The translations under genes and the position numbers were made by a program. From Streblospio benedicti (Eukaryota; Annelida; Polychaeta; Spionida; Spionidae): a DNA stretch of 64,000 nucleotides. The stretch lies in contig CM032662.1 of NCBI GenBank assembly GCA_019095985.1, positions 22,638,058 through 22,702,057 on the forward strand. The letters are read 5' to 3'. The notes below the pieces were generated by a model. The model ran no database searches. It was not told where the DNA came from and saw only the letters and a program-made list of their open reading frames with translations. Below are positions 21,105-46,900 of this stretch, piece by piece (position 1 is the first letter of the stretch; each line of letters opens with the position of its first letter).

Positions 21105-24100
21105 ATGGCTTCCTGGGAAAATATGTGGCAGTTTTTTGTGATTTGTTTGTCGTCGTGTTTAATTGTTTCCGCTCAGAAGACAACAAAAGCTATTAAACTT
21201 ACTGAAGAGACATGGACTGATTTACTTGAAGGAGAATGGCTGGTTAAATTGTAAGTGTACAAGCTTGCACGTGATTGAAAACGGGGATAATATTCCTGAC
21301 AGATTGGAATATATGACCAAGAAAAGAATTTAAAACAATATTTGCGTAACTGTCTGTTGTATGGAGGGGAATGGGAGATATATTCATGCAATTGATGTCA
21401 TTATCTTTACATACGTAAATAAATAAGTAGACCCTCCCATTAGGACCACCTCTATACAGAGACCACCTCTTTAATAGGACCACTTTTCACGGTGTCAAAC
21501 CTGCATACATGACATAAAGCTACAAAAATTAACCTCCATCAAGTAGAGACCACCTCTCTATGAGACCAACTAACACTGGTCCCAAAGATTGTCCTAATAG
21601 GGAGGTTCTACTGTATATGTGAAACAAATGTAGGCACCCTCTTAATGTAATAATGCTCCAATAACCTCAACTCTATACCTAGTCGTCAGACTACATCTCT
21701 ACAAAAGTATATCGAATAGATTTTGATTTATCCTTGCAGGCATGCAGAGTTATTGGCAGTGCTGAAGTTATTAAAATAATGTATAAATAGAACCACTGGA
21801 AAGCTTTTATCACATTCACCAATCTAATATTTATATACCCTCTAAGGTAATTCCATCCACTACGTCTCCCATAAAGTGAAACGTATCGGTTACCGTGGAG
21901 ATATACGTATGTTTGGATGGTGCCAATAACTTGAGCACTGCCAATAACTTGACCACTTTACATATATAGAAATCATTTGGTGACTTATTTTTTTGTTTTG
22001 TTTGAAAGCGACTGGATATGTGTATCCACTTTGATAATTAGGCCTATCACAGTCTTAAGTTGATATTTTTACAAATGTGTCACCCAGGTATGTCCAAATG
22101 TGTCACCCCAGTATGTCATTATTGCAAGATCATTTTTCATTTTTCTAGCTATGCCCCATGGTGTCCTGCTTGTAAGGCAATGACTTCCACATGGGAATCT
22201 GTAGCATCATGGAGTGCTGACTTAGACATCAAAGTTGGAGACATTGATATTACGGAAAATCCTGGATTGAGTGGACGATTTTTGGTGACAGCTCTGCCTA
22301 CTATATATCAGTAAGTTAAATGTTTTCTGTAAACCTATTGATCAGAATGTGTACATGGCAACTACTACTGCATTATTAATTGTATATTTCAAAACAAATT
22401 CTATGTATATTACAATATGTGACAATTTTTATATCTTATTATACATACCCAGTACATACCTAACTAATAAATATCATTTGGAATGCCTGGTTGAGCAATG
22501 AACATGTTTGTTGCCTGTGTATATAACAACTTTTGAGGCTACATGACTCTTTGTGCATTGGAATGCGATGACTTTCACATGGGAACATGTTTGCTATGCT
22601 GGTAGGGAAGGAGGACGGCTGCCAATATGATTGATAATAATAATAATATTGTTAAACTTATAAAGCGCCTTTTACAAATGGCTCAAAGGATGCTGTATAT
22701 TCCTGAAAAAAGGGCTACAATAATGATAGGTGAATAATAGTAGTACACAATCAGCTGCATGAAATACTCAAACAATTCACTGTTCATAGGCTAAATTGAA
22801 CAAACGTGGTTTTAACCTATTTTTAAATATATCTAGACTTGTCGATTGTTTGCACTGGGGTGATTATACTCAACTATGATATGAAATTATGTTACTTAAT
22901 ACATACAATATTGTCAATACAGATATGAAATGGGTTTTAAAATATATTTATTACTCTTTATTTAGTGTTAAAGATGGTGAATTTCGCCAGTATCGAGGAT
23001 CTCGTGAAGAGAATGAATTTATAAGTTTTGTTGATGAAAAAAAGTGGAAAGACGTTGCACCAGTTGGATGGTATACACACCCAGCAGGAGCACAGTAAGT
23101 AACTGAATACTTTTAAATGACTGGTCTATTTTTTTTAGTAAATATGAAGAAAACACGATTTTATATACATGTATGTAAGTTTATGGGATGTTCTATTGCA
23201 ATTGTTGCTGCCATATCATGAAGCTGTTGTATTGTAAGATTAAGATTAGATACTAAGTAATTTTATTTCAGAATTGAAAATAAATTGACTACAATGTAAT
23301 TTTCTTTCATAAAACAGTTAATGGAATATAAACAAATATTTACACTATGACCACAGGATCATAAAATCAGTATTTATTTAAGAGTATAATAACCTTTAAA
23401 TGAGCATGGGCCCTTCCATGGATGATTAGTGTAGTACTGTTCATGTGTACTATGCAAATGCATGTCAATATCAACTGCTGGATAGATTAGTTTCACCTGT
23501 GAATTTTTGCATTTCTTTTTTTTTCAGTATGGGTGCATTGTCATGGTTCTTCCGATTGTCTGTAAGCATTAGAGTGAGTTGCTCATGAATGTTTTGTAAC
23601 AATATTATTAACATTTCTGGAATGGAGAATTTGGCTAATTTTGTTCTCAAAACAAACATAATAGTATTGATATTTAAAGAGAAGTGATTTGGTTATGGTT
23701 ATTTATGATATAGAGTTTCTAAAATTTACATTCACACTCGTTTTTTTATCAAATATTATGTTTGACGTTGTAGAAATTCTCATTCTAGGATTTACACAAC
23801 ACTATGACTGAGGAGTATGGAATACCTGTCTGGGGATCATATGTCATCTTCGCACTTGTTACAATACTGGCTGGACTTATTCTTGGCTTGGTTTGTATTT
23901 ATTCATCAATTCATAGAACTAAAGATTAAATTCATAGTATTGAAGGTATTTAGCTTTTACAGAACTTCTAAGTATCAATACATTCCAAGCAAGTTCTCTG
24001 TTGTGCTGCTCCTTTATATCATCCGGCCCTTTGCAGTGGTCTTTTGTACGTTCAGGTTCAATACCTGCATATTGCAGGTGTCATAAGATCCCTCTTTTGC

Positions 24101-24725
24101 TTGTACAAGTACGGAAAGGGTCTTGTTAGAGTGATGCCCTTTCACACAATAGAATACATTAAACTTTATAACTAAATAGACCAACAGCATTCATATTTTT
24201 TTAATATTCCATTGTTTCCAGATGGTGGTTTGTATGTGTGATATGGTTTACCCACCAAAATATGCTCCGCCTACTCCTCAGCAATACAGTTCTATCAAGC
24301 GGGATCAAATGAAAGGAAAGGAAAATGAGGTTAGATTTTGTCATTATGATTTCTTCCAAATCATCCTATTTTATCTAAATTTTACCATAGATTGGAGCAA
24401 CATTTTCTTGGAAATTAATTTAATGTGATGTATAATTATTTATTATGGTTAATGAGGAGTATAATAATGTATAAGGCATTATCAGGGCCTGTCCAAATAT
24501 ATTTAGGATTTGATTGATTATTTGATTGATTGATCCCTTTGACAAGTGCACACTTTGACATTAGGAGTAATATGATTGATAGTGAAGTACATTCTATTTA
24601 ATAAATGTTTGCAGGACAGTGAATCTGATGTAATAGAGGATGATCGTTATGACGCCGTTGATGCTACAGGGGGCGACATGGAGAGGCCTAAATCTGCCAG
24701 AAGGCGTGTTCCCAAAGCAGATTGA
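21105..24725 (+). CDS. TMX1: Thioredoxin-related transmembrane protein 1
   Basis: Seven coding exons: 21105-21250, 22149-22310, 22966-23094, 23528-23573, 23789-23890, 24222-24329, 24615-24725. The total is 804 nt, or 267 residues (human TMX1 has 280). The ATG at 21105 is followed by a hydrophobic signal peptide ending near VSAQK. The thioredoxin domain carries the TMX1-specific active site, WCPAC (cysteines 54 and 57), then PGLSGRF and the cis-proline stretch TALPTIY. A single membrane segment follows VWGSY (about 176-198), and then a cytosolic tail with acidic residues and a final basic SARRR stretch. TMX1 is an ER membrane oxidoreductase that acts on disulfides of membrane-bound clients. 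No ER-retrieval KDEL is expected or seen. Splice sites are GT-AG. Confidence 0.96.
21427..21615 (+). mobile_element. MITE-like repeat in TMX1 intron 1 (ACAGTAGAACC family)
   Basis: It contains repeated GACCACCTCT words, CACTTTTCACGG and CACTGGTCC, and ends with GGAGGTTCTACTGTA. A second copy in the same orientation lies at 62656-62815 and begins ACAGTAGAACCACCTC. The ends of the two copies are inverted versions of each other (ACAGTAGAACC and GGTTCTACTGT), so the family has short TIRs. Very similar elements are common in marine invertebrate genomes, from general knowledge. Confidence 0.75.
22634..22720. repeat. Possible interspersed repeat fragment in TMX1 intron 2
   Basis: A short ATAATA run leads into TAAACTTATAAAGCGCC and ACAAATGGCTCAAAGG. 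The AAAGCGCC... GGCTCAAAGG pattern resembles a tail module found in many invertebrate SINEs and LINEs. It is short and the call is tentative. Confidence 0.35.
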
Positions 24726-25080
24726 TGTTTAGCTAGTGATTTATTTTAAAGTTGTTCAGGAAGATTCTCCAGGTTTAAAATCTTTTTGTGCGAATTTGCA
24801 AATTATAAAAATCGACTCTTTCAGTATTATATTTCATTTGTCTCTGTAGAAAAATGTACATATAATATATGCATATAAAGTTTTCTATCTAATTTGTCAA
24901 AAAATATTAGGTGCAAATGTCAACGAACATATTCTGTATTTGTAATGTCCTTGTTTTTCATGCACTGTATTATTAAGCTTTTATAATTGTGTGAGTCAAT
25001 GAGTTGGTGTGGCATGGTTTGGATTTATCTGTAAATTGCCGTTTATGGAGACGATTCAAGTTTCTTTTTTTCATTTTTTA

Positions 25081-25086
25081 AATAAA
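25081..25086 (+). terminator. Candidate poly(A) signal of TMX1
   Basis: AATAAA about 355 bases after the TMX1 stop codon, inside AT-rich sequence typical of a 3' UTR. Confidence 0.5.
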
Positions 25087-25511
25087 ATATGTTGAAACCA
25101 AGTGAAAAGCATGAAAATTAGGTAGAATATATGCAAATGTACTTTTCTGACATGTGGAAAATCAGCTCTCTCCTTGTAATACTATTTTGATAAAGTGACT
25201 GCCATTTACTGAATACTCCATTTTCCATTAATCAAATAAGCTAAAATATGCAAGGGGGGAAACTATTTGTCATGAAGGCAAAATTGTCTGGATCTCTTCA
25301 TAGTTAGGAAATATGCAGTCAGTTTGTGGTAGAACAACCTTCCAAGCTCAATGTTGTGTTTCCTGTAGAACTTAATCCTCATGTTCTCAATTTGCATAGC
25401 TTATGAAGTCATGACAGAATAGTCCATAATCGAAAAAATAGAAATGTCATGTCTCATCATATCATTGATAAGTTTGCACGCCATGCTTATTTTACTTTTG
25501 GGCTGAAACAT

Positions 25512-25520
<9 letters not shown>

Positions 25521-25560
<40 letters not shown>
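25521..25560. repeat. (AT)20 microsatellite
   Basis: Forty bases of uninterrupted AT dinucleotide in the spacer between TMX1 and DHX57. Confidence 0.97.
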
Positions 25561-25563
<3 letters not shown>

Positions 25564-26675
25564 AGTATATATTTATTCTGCAAATTGCTTTTTTCCTGTG
25601 TATAAAATATACAATGGAAAGTTTAGGAATGTGTAAATATTGAAGTTATATGTCAATTGAAGTGACAAACTTAATATTGTTAAGTTTATTCTAAAAGTTC
25701 CATTTTAGTTTCACATTCCACTTTGGTTTTTAGAAATTAAGCTTGTGTGCAGTGGTTTATTGAAATCAATGTGGTTATGCCAGCGTGAATGCAATTGTTT
25801 TATGAAGATTTTGTAAATTATTAAAAACATACATTTTTGTTTTTGTTATTCAACTATTTTATCACCTAATAATCAAGAGAAAATTCCATTCCAATATCTA
25901 AAGCTATACAAGAGACCAGTATTCATTATAATTCAGGATATGACCAATAATTTTATGGACATTTAAATTGCCTATTGGTGATGATTTTGGGAAAATAGCA
26001 TCTGAAAGTGTGTGTCCACGGTCCGCATGTGTTTCATTGTACTCTTCAGCAAGCTGAGTTGCACTCAAAAATCTACCAGTATTTCAACAAATGTACTCAT
26101 TCTCCTTGCATAAACTTACCTGTATGCATGATTGACCAGAATTTGTTTCTCATCAAAAAAAAACAAGTTAAAACTTTTTACTTGCCCTCCACAAGGTTTT
26201 ACTTGTCAATACGAGAGGAGTTGAGTTATCCAGACCCTGCCAAATAACAACAGTAGGGAACCAAATAGAGACCAATTCCTGCCAAATATTTTGAAAGCCC
26301 CAGACCAAGATATCAACTTGTGTTCTGCATGTCAAGGACATCGCCATGAATGGATTTTATTCAATAATTAAAATTCAATAAGTTCAATATTTTTATTACT
26401 ATATAGATATATTCATTTACCCGGTAATTTTATTGTAAAACAGTTTTTAAAATGAGTCTGTATATTATTAGTAAAGCTTTCAAATGACTGATCTACAAAA
26501 TACCAGATACATGAAGATACATATACTAACAAATCTTAACTTCCAGTTGTCAACTACCTCAACAGCACCATTTTATTAAAAATATCGTAGAAAATATACA
26601 TTCACTCAAATAAATGTAAATACAAACACGACCTATTGTAACAGTAAATTATTCCACCTATTGTAACTGAGTTAA

Positions 26676-38780
<12,105 letters not shown>

Positions 38781-38782
38781 TC

Positions 38783-40980
38783 CTGTAACAATAAGAACTT
38801 ATCAATCACTTATACAAATTAGGTTATATTTGAAGGCTTAATTCATTTATATATGTCAACTATAACCACTCAACACTACCCGTACAGTACTAGTTAGTAA
38901 TCGGACATATGAAGAAATTCAATAAACCAATTTTTAACACTGCGACATGAATCAACAATAGAGGTATCAACACCAACATGTGCTCTCCCTTTTACCACTT
39001 ATCTATTACAAAAAAAAGAAAAAAAGAATCATATTTCAAAGTTCCACTAGACACCTGAACGGAAATCTGTGAATGAACGTCAATTTCGTGAATGTGTTTA
39101 TAACATTTATCAATCAAACATCTTACAAATTTTTATATTTGTATTTCTCATGAATATTGGCATAGACATTCAAATTATCTTCAATGTATCATTTTTAAAT
39201 ATTGGAAACAACATTATCAAAATCGATCAATGACAAATTTCATTCATGACTGGGATTTTGTTACCTTCTCTATATATACTCAGTCAGGGCCACGAATAAG
39301 TACCTGTCTTATAGTCTGAGACGGGTATCAGTGTTGTAAAAATTTTGAGTAACTTGTTCTATGGACGAGTATTTTCAGTTACCGCAGACATCAGTTTCAA
39401 TTGAATTTACATGAAGTTTGTTGGTTTGGACGTGTAAATCCTCGTTAGGACGGGTGTATTTTTCAGGATCCCGTCCTATGGACTGTAGTAATTTTACTTG
39501 GGGAAGAGCAACAGGAAATTTGGATTATGGTGACTAGTTTCAGAGTAAGTGAGAATATCCGGTGTTGTTATTAATGGGGTGAGGTAGAACGTATCCACGG
39601 ACAGTGTGGTAGCTGTCTTAATCGTGTACGCCCGACCTCGTATTTGGATTTGTGTGAAAATGTGTGCTATGTTGGTGTCTAAGTATTTGTGTGTAAGTAG
39701 TGATGAGAAGTAGGCAGAAATTAATTCCACTGACAGTGTGGTGGCTGTCTTAATAGTGATTAATTCTGCCTTGGGGTTCTTTTTGGTGTTCTGTGATGCT
39801 GGATATTCTCACTCACCTTGAAAATAGATTGAGCCTGGTTTTAAGATGAATTGACCATAGAGTTTTATGATTTATTCACAAAAGGTACAATCTAAGTTAC
39901 CTTGTTGACAGCCAGATCCAGACTGACTAAACAAAATTCAAAAACTGAGGTTTACTCCAAAGTAAACCTCCACAAATAAATAGTGCTTAATAAATATCAT
40001 ACTGTGTTGTTCTTCTTACTAACCATATGTACAATAATATTTATAAATAATATTTATCATAATAAAACACCATAATACACAAAACTAATGAATAANNNNN
40101 NNNNNNNNNNNNNNNNNNNNNNNNNNNNNNNNNNNNNNNNNNNNNNNNNNNNNNNNNNNNNNNNNNNNNNNNNNNNNNNNNNNNNNNNNNNNNNNTTTTA
40201 GTGACAATTTGTCTCAGGATAATGATTGCGATTGGTAGATATTTGACTGCACTCTCCATACAGAGCTTTGTTCCTGTTGTCACTCATTTTGAAAAAGCCG
40301 GTGCGCGCAACAATCTCGATAAATCTCTGGGTACGAGATTGATATGACTGCTGTATATTATATTATGGAGGAGGAAAAACTGGACCAAAGTCCTGATTTC
40401 TAGATCTAGATTCTAGAATCGAAACACGCGGATTATGTATTGATTAGCTAATTATCATAGCTCAAATATATATTTCATATAAACGGCAAATTTAAATAAA
40501 ACTAACTGTTAGTGGCAACCGAGTTGTTATGTATCAAGAATGTGCCAATTTAACATTTTAAAACATTAACACAAGCAGTTTAGTTTGGAACGGCACTATC
40601 TGGGTATACTAGCACCGGACACGTTTTATTTTAGGTCTTTAACAAACAGTTTTGATTCATAGGTTATCATTGAAAAGTTCTATTTATGATATTATAAATT
40701 ATGTTGGCACACGTAACCTCTACCCCAAGTATACTTAATAAATTAACAATATTGTGTATAAATGACAACTAGTCCCTCTCGATATATACAGGCATACATA
40801 TTCGGAGAGGAAATAAAATATCTTACATAATCATCAGAAAACTGTCCCGAGACCTATAACTTACACATCGTTGCTTACTCACTTTAGAAGCTAGTCTTAA
40901 TCAACCGGGCCCTACGTTGCATATATGCAACTTTCGGCATTGTTAATTGAGGCTATTAGAAAACAGGGCTCTTTGTAAAC
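38783..40980. other. Divergent spacer between DHX57 and ADPGK
   Basis: It should hold the DHX57 5' non-coding exon and both promoters. A loose duplication of GGACAGTGTGGTAGCTGTCT is seen at about 39599 and 39732 (second copy ACAGTGTGGTGGCTGTCT). An inverted pair, AGTGAGAATATCC (about 39547) and GGATATTCTCACT (about 39802), frames it, suggesting decayed repeat sequence. A 100-N gap interrupts it. No other gene is supported. Confidence 0.55.
40096..40195. other. Assembly gap, 100 N
   Basis: Exactly 100 unknown bases, the usual placeholder length for a scaffold gap, so the real distance is unknown. Confidence 0.99.
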
Positions 40981-43900
40981 ATGGCTTCATTTGCTGTCAA
41001 AAGTGGAAGTGTAATTTCCATAGCTGTGTTGTTTATCGCTTATTATTATAAGAAACAAACCGATGATGAGTTAAATGAGCATTTACAGAAAGTTTTATCG
41101 GGTTTGATTAGAGCTGAGAAGAAGGCTAAACTCCCATATCAACCCAAAGTTGCTGTTGGATTTGGTGCCTGTCATGATATATTTGCAAATGGAATAGACG
41201 TTTTACATAAACTCAATTCTACAGTTCCTGACAAACCTATTCATATTAACCAAATTAATAGTTTAGAAGATCTAGAAAGAGGTTTCACCTATTTCTTTCA
41301 GCATGGAGCTGCGGCAGAGTAAGTTGAACATCCTGATAACATTATGTGCTTAGAACATTCATTCAATCATCATGACTATGCTAAATATGAAATGCACATG
41401 TAGACATTCATAATAGAGAGCTAATTACACAAACTATCATCTATTTCAAATGGCCTAAATTTATAGTCTTGAATTTCTGGGGAAAAAAAGATGTTATTAG
41501 TAGATGTGGTCACCAGAGTCTCGACATACGTCAGAGCTCTGATCATTGTCTCATCACACGTACTGCTACATTTTAGTGACATGGCGAGACTTTAAGGTAT
41601 GTCGAGACTCTGGCGACTGCATCTACTTGATCTATTAGTATGTAGACCCGGCCTATCTATCTTAACTTATTTATTTCAGTTCATTGCCTGCACGTGGTTC
41701 ATTCTGAATCTGAGTATACCATAGTTGACAGTGAAAACATAAAATTTGATATGATATCCCCCTATTAATGATATCCCCCTATTAAATTGATTTGCTAATT
41801 CACTTAAATTGCAGAAGATTTGTCCGCAATGAAACTCTTTTTTCGGATTTGGTGACAACTGCAGCTAGTTTGACGGATTCCAGATGGGCCTTGGGTGGTA
41901 ATGCTCCTGTCATGGCAAAGCGATTTCATATGGAAGGTTGTGAAGTTATATTAGGCGCCAAAGTAACTGAGGTTCTTCGTCAGCACATTGACCAAGAAAT
42001 AATTGGTGAGTAATTTAAGTAGACTTGGTGTATGTGCACATATATATATATATATAGTCTAGAACACCAATCTCTAAAAAGGCCATACACACAATCTGTA
42101 TGACATGAAATTTAGTGACCTCTACAACGGGAAGTTCACATCATTCACAGATTATGTGTAGATCTATGGCCAAACAGTGCGATTGGTGATCTATGCACTA
42201 TGCACAATGCTATCTAATCTGAAAAGACGCATTAAGTAATCAAAGTTTCATCAAAGTTTCAAATAAAACGTGATGCATCATTTAATCACTTCTATACTCT
42301 ATTGACATGCTTCTTTTAGAATAAGTGTGTTGTGACAGCATATTTTTCACAAGTGTAAAAGTAAATATTTTCTTACAATTCTGGTCGGGTTTACATTGTT
42401 TACCTCATATAAGTTTTCATTTAACAAGAACTACTTTTGTAGATATGTGAATGTGTTTTTGTGGCTGATGTATTGTTTGTATTTGAATGTTTCATTTTGT
42501 TTTTGAATTGTAGTGATAAGTCCTGATGGAATAGTTGAAAAAGATGATATCCACTTAATTCTTGAGTATGCAAGGGGGGCTAAGTGGGGTAACTTAGTTG
42601 CCCCACGTGCCAACAGGTGTGTGAATGAATCTGGCATGCATGCTTAACTACTGTTCATATATTATTCTTTACTTTTCTTTAATCTGACTTTAGGTTTCAA
42701 TTCTTATTTTAGGGTGTGTGTTTTAGTTTTGCTTTTTTTCCCCCTGATACCTGCAAATTATAACAAAATCATCTTAAAACTAATGACTTTGAATTTTATG
42801 AAAAAATAAATACTGGCAATGGTGTTTAAAACCGCTTTTTGGTGGAGGCTTATGTATGTGATTGAAAGCAACAATGAAATTTTATAATCAGCTGAAAACC
42901 TTTGAGATTTATTGATATTGTGACTTTATTTATATATTTTCTGAATCTCTTCAATTTAAATTTGTATTGTACCAAAATTGTGATTCATTTCTTAAATCAT
43001 ACCTACAGAAAGAAAATTAGATTCTCTTTGTGTACATTAGTTTATGCTTTGTATTCTTCACATAGTGGTAGGCGGGGAAACAGAGAAAGATGATATTCAT
43101 TTACTTCTGGAGTATCAAAGAGACGAAAAGTGGGGAAAATATACTTCCCCTCGAGCAAATAGGTAACTAACAATTTATAAAAATGTTGCATACTGCTAAT
43201 TTGTGGTGGAACTGTGTATCAATTTCAAGACTGCTAATGTGGCATGAGAAAAAATAAATAACAGTCTAAATAGGAATAAATCACAATACCTGCCCTCAAG
43301 TGGGGCTTATGACATCCAATGGGCTAGTGATGCAATGACTACCCAGTAATAATGGTTTCTAAAGACACGGTCACACTAGATTTTAGAGCATTCTTTAAAT
43401 ATTTTATGCCAAGGCAAGCGGACCATTTCCATATTGAGCTGTAGTTCTTCCCTATTTAAGACTACCCCCTTTTTTGAGGTTCGTGTACTGGACTATGATA
43501 TGGAGGCATGAGTGTGATGCATACTATCTGATTATACTCGAGTCAATAAATCAAACAGTTGAATGGATTTTTTTTCATTTGCTTATAATATATTTTTACA
43601 AAATCTTGATAGACTATGTATATTATATTTTTGTTAAATTATAACAATATTAAGTTAATATTGATTAATTCATTAAATGATTATGGTATTATGACCATTT
43701 CTCTACAGAATAGCATATGAATTATTTTTTATGTTGAAATTGCATTATATATTAATACTTGTTTAGGTATATAGTACACAGTGATAACAACAATCCATAC
43801 ATCACTACGCTAGAAGCATTTATTAGAGAAGTTCGTGTGTTTTCCCCAACTCTTCTGGTCATTGGAGGTCTTCAAATGCTGGACAACTTCCCATTTAATG

Positions 43901-46900
43901 AAGGTAGTGTTTTTTGTCCTTAATATAGCAGTGGATGTTACTATCGATTGGGCCTGTAATTCATATTAATGTAAAAGTGAAACTATTAGTCATAATGTAC
44001 ACTTTCATAGTTTAAATAATTTTATATCTATAGCTGGATATTGCCATTCTTGTTGCTCTATTGCCTTACCTCCTCTCTGGGGAGCACACAGCACATTGTA
44101 ACTATAGTGTATAGTGCTTATCGCATTACTCACTAGCAAGACAAATGTCTTAAATGTCATATGCAACGTCACTGAAACACTTAATACGTAACAGTTAAAC
44201 TACAAACGTACGTCTACAACAATGTAAGCTAAACGTTTGTGTACGTCAGCAATGCAAATACAAATTTGTGAATATGTGAATGGTTAACAACAATTGTGAA
44301 CAAGTGAGTTTATTTCATATAGAGATTAATTATTTACTATGTAAATGTCGGCTACAAAACATTAGGGGGCTATTAAATTTTGCTTAAATTGCAAATTATT
44401 AACTCAGTTGTGTGTTGTGCAATACAGTTTTGCTGTTCTCCTTTTCTGTATCCAGTTTAAAGATGCCAAGAAAAAGGAAAGGCCCCATTGGCATTGGGTA
44501 CAATCCGCCAAGGCAATAAAAAGGTCACATGTACAATCACACATGAGGGAGCTGGGGAGGGTGGCCCCCGGGGAGGGTAGGCGCCTGTGGTGGTAGCAGA
44601 AAGGGTGTGTATATGTTCATATTATAGGGAGTGGGGGTGGGTAATGATATGGTAGTTGGTGAGGAAGGGAGGGGAAGGGAGGAAAATTAATCTGTTCCAG
44701 ATCTCATCCGTTTCAACTAGAGTACCACCAAGAAGGGGGTGAGGAGATGCATTAGTTCTGACCTGTTTAGATTGGGATGGGGTAGAGAGGGCTTGGGAGA
44801 GAAGAGGTGGTGGCAGCGGAAGGAAGGGTAGGGGAGGGTGGAACATTTAATCTGCTCCACACGTGTTTACCAGGGGTAGCAGTAGCTGGGAGGAGGGATA
44901 TAAGAGGGATCAATCATTGTCATATTCAGTGCATGTAGTGTGTATATGACTGTGACATATGACAATGGGAGGGCGGTGATGGAGGTGTATTTAATCTGTT
45001 ATACTGACGGGAGCTGGTGTGAGGGATGTGGAACAGGGTGAAGGATAGGTAGGGGGGAGCATTTACTGTGATCCAGATTTCATCTGTTTCAACCCGAGCA
45101 ATGCCGGGTAGACAGCTAGTAGATTATACTTTGTTTCTCAATTCTAATAGGTGAAAGAGAAGATAGGCTTGGTCAACTGGCGACAGCATTAGGCGAAACG
45201 TCAAAATCTACAAGAATTCATTTCGAAATGGCTTCCTATGCAGAGGAAGCTTGCATGAGAGACATCATTAAAAATGTGGTGTATTACTCAGATTCTCTTG
45301 GGATGAATGAACAGGTTTGCACAAAACTTTATACCACCATATCTTTGCATTTTATTTGTTTCTCAATTTTGTAGAAAGTATAGTAAATGACATATATTGT
45401 GTATTACTAATTTGTGAAGGTAACGATTGCTAAGTTTTGATGGGTGCTACATGTATGGTCGGTAGACTCTTAATATAATTTCTAGTCATTCTTTGTCCAA
45501 TTATTGTAGGAGTTGCCAAATCTTCATAGCTTACTCACCAATGGATCTGTTACATTGATTTCTGATCCATATCCACGTATTGCCACCACACTTGATCATA
45601 TGAGAGCTGTATATGAGATACTCAGGAAGACTGATGAGTCTGAAGGTGAGCATCTGAAACATTTTTATATTCTGTGTGCCTTTATCCTGTTTTTATTGTC
45701 TTAAAGCATATGCATAGATTTTGTGATAAGCATTGTGTAAAATAATCAGACATTGAATTTGTCTATATAGTACCGGTAAACATCAATTTCACTTTCATTA
45801 TTTCCCACAGGTTCCCTGGGGGAAATGATTGTTTTTGACTGGGTATGCACTGTGTGAGGGTGCTCTTCTGACACACCTCTTAATGTCCAATTCTTATTGG
45901 CTCAGCCCGACCTTGAGACCAATGTCAAACCCTAGTCTTTTTTCATGATTTTTTGTTAAGCACCGCCCTCGGCTTTAAAGTACTCTGTAAACGGTCAAAG
46001 TCGCATGATCGAGAGTGCTAATGAAGCTGTCTATTGGTGAAATTATGTCACACCCACCAGTCCTCCACTCTAAGTGGCCGAGACAGATTTCTTGCATAAC
46101 AATTTCGAGGTGACCTGCCCGCCCCTGAGCTGTCAATCACGTCGCATAGCCAATCAGAGTATCGTAGTAAAAGCTTTCATTCATGATTTGGTGTAAAATG
46201 GCTGGCCCGTTCTGTGCTAGAGTACGCTTGCCAAGTATGGGACCCTCACACCAAGAAGAACATTGCAAAACTGGAGCAAGTCCAACATAGAGCAGCACGA
46301 TTTGCCATGAGTGACTACTCTACCTACAGAAGTGTTACCGCCATGTTTAGACAGCTACAATGGGAGACACTATCTGCCCGCCGGAAAAATCACCGTCTAG
46401 CACTTATGCATCAAATAGTGAACAAGAAAGTGGCCATCCCTGCAGATGACATCGTCCTACCAGCTGACCAGCGTACACGGTCATCATACCATCACAAATT
46501 TAGACATTTAACAGCAAATACAGACACATTCAGGAACTCCAGCATTGACTAGACACTGCCAACTGCAGTTCTGTAGACACTTTCCGTGCCAGGCTACAAG
46601 CCTTGCACAGGAGCGACTGAGTAGCGTTGCGCCCTCCCATCCATCTGCCCATATGCTGATAAAGCCCTGCAGATTAACTTACAGATACATCAAAAATAAA
46701 AATTACTCCTCCTAACCTGGGCAACCCAACATAAAACGTGTAACACCCGGTGGGGTGTGTTGGTGGCTTTGCCCCTCAGGAGTTGGGTTTAGTTGAGGGT
46801 GCCCGGGGAGCGTCTGGGGGGTAGGCCCTTGGCCTTATAAAATAAAAAACGGGGGGTTCGGGGGGTACCCTCCCCATAATAACATTGAGAAATAATTAAA

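Larger units (their letters stand above)
24726..26675. other. Convergent spacer between TMX1 and DHX57
   Basis: It contains both 3' UTRs. A canonical AATAAA for TMX1 is at 25081-25086. On the minus strand AATAAA (plus-strand TTTATT) at 26356-26361 is a candidate for DHX57. An AT microsatellite lies at 25521-25560. No other gene is supported; small open frames here are chance. Confidence 0.6.

Noticed and set aside
25401-25583. Minus-strand frame with Tyr-Ile repeats
   Set aside because: It is a translation of the AT microsatellite.
40041-40283. Minus-strand frame that spans the N gap
   Set aside because: Most of it is unknown sequence and the rest shows no domain.
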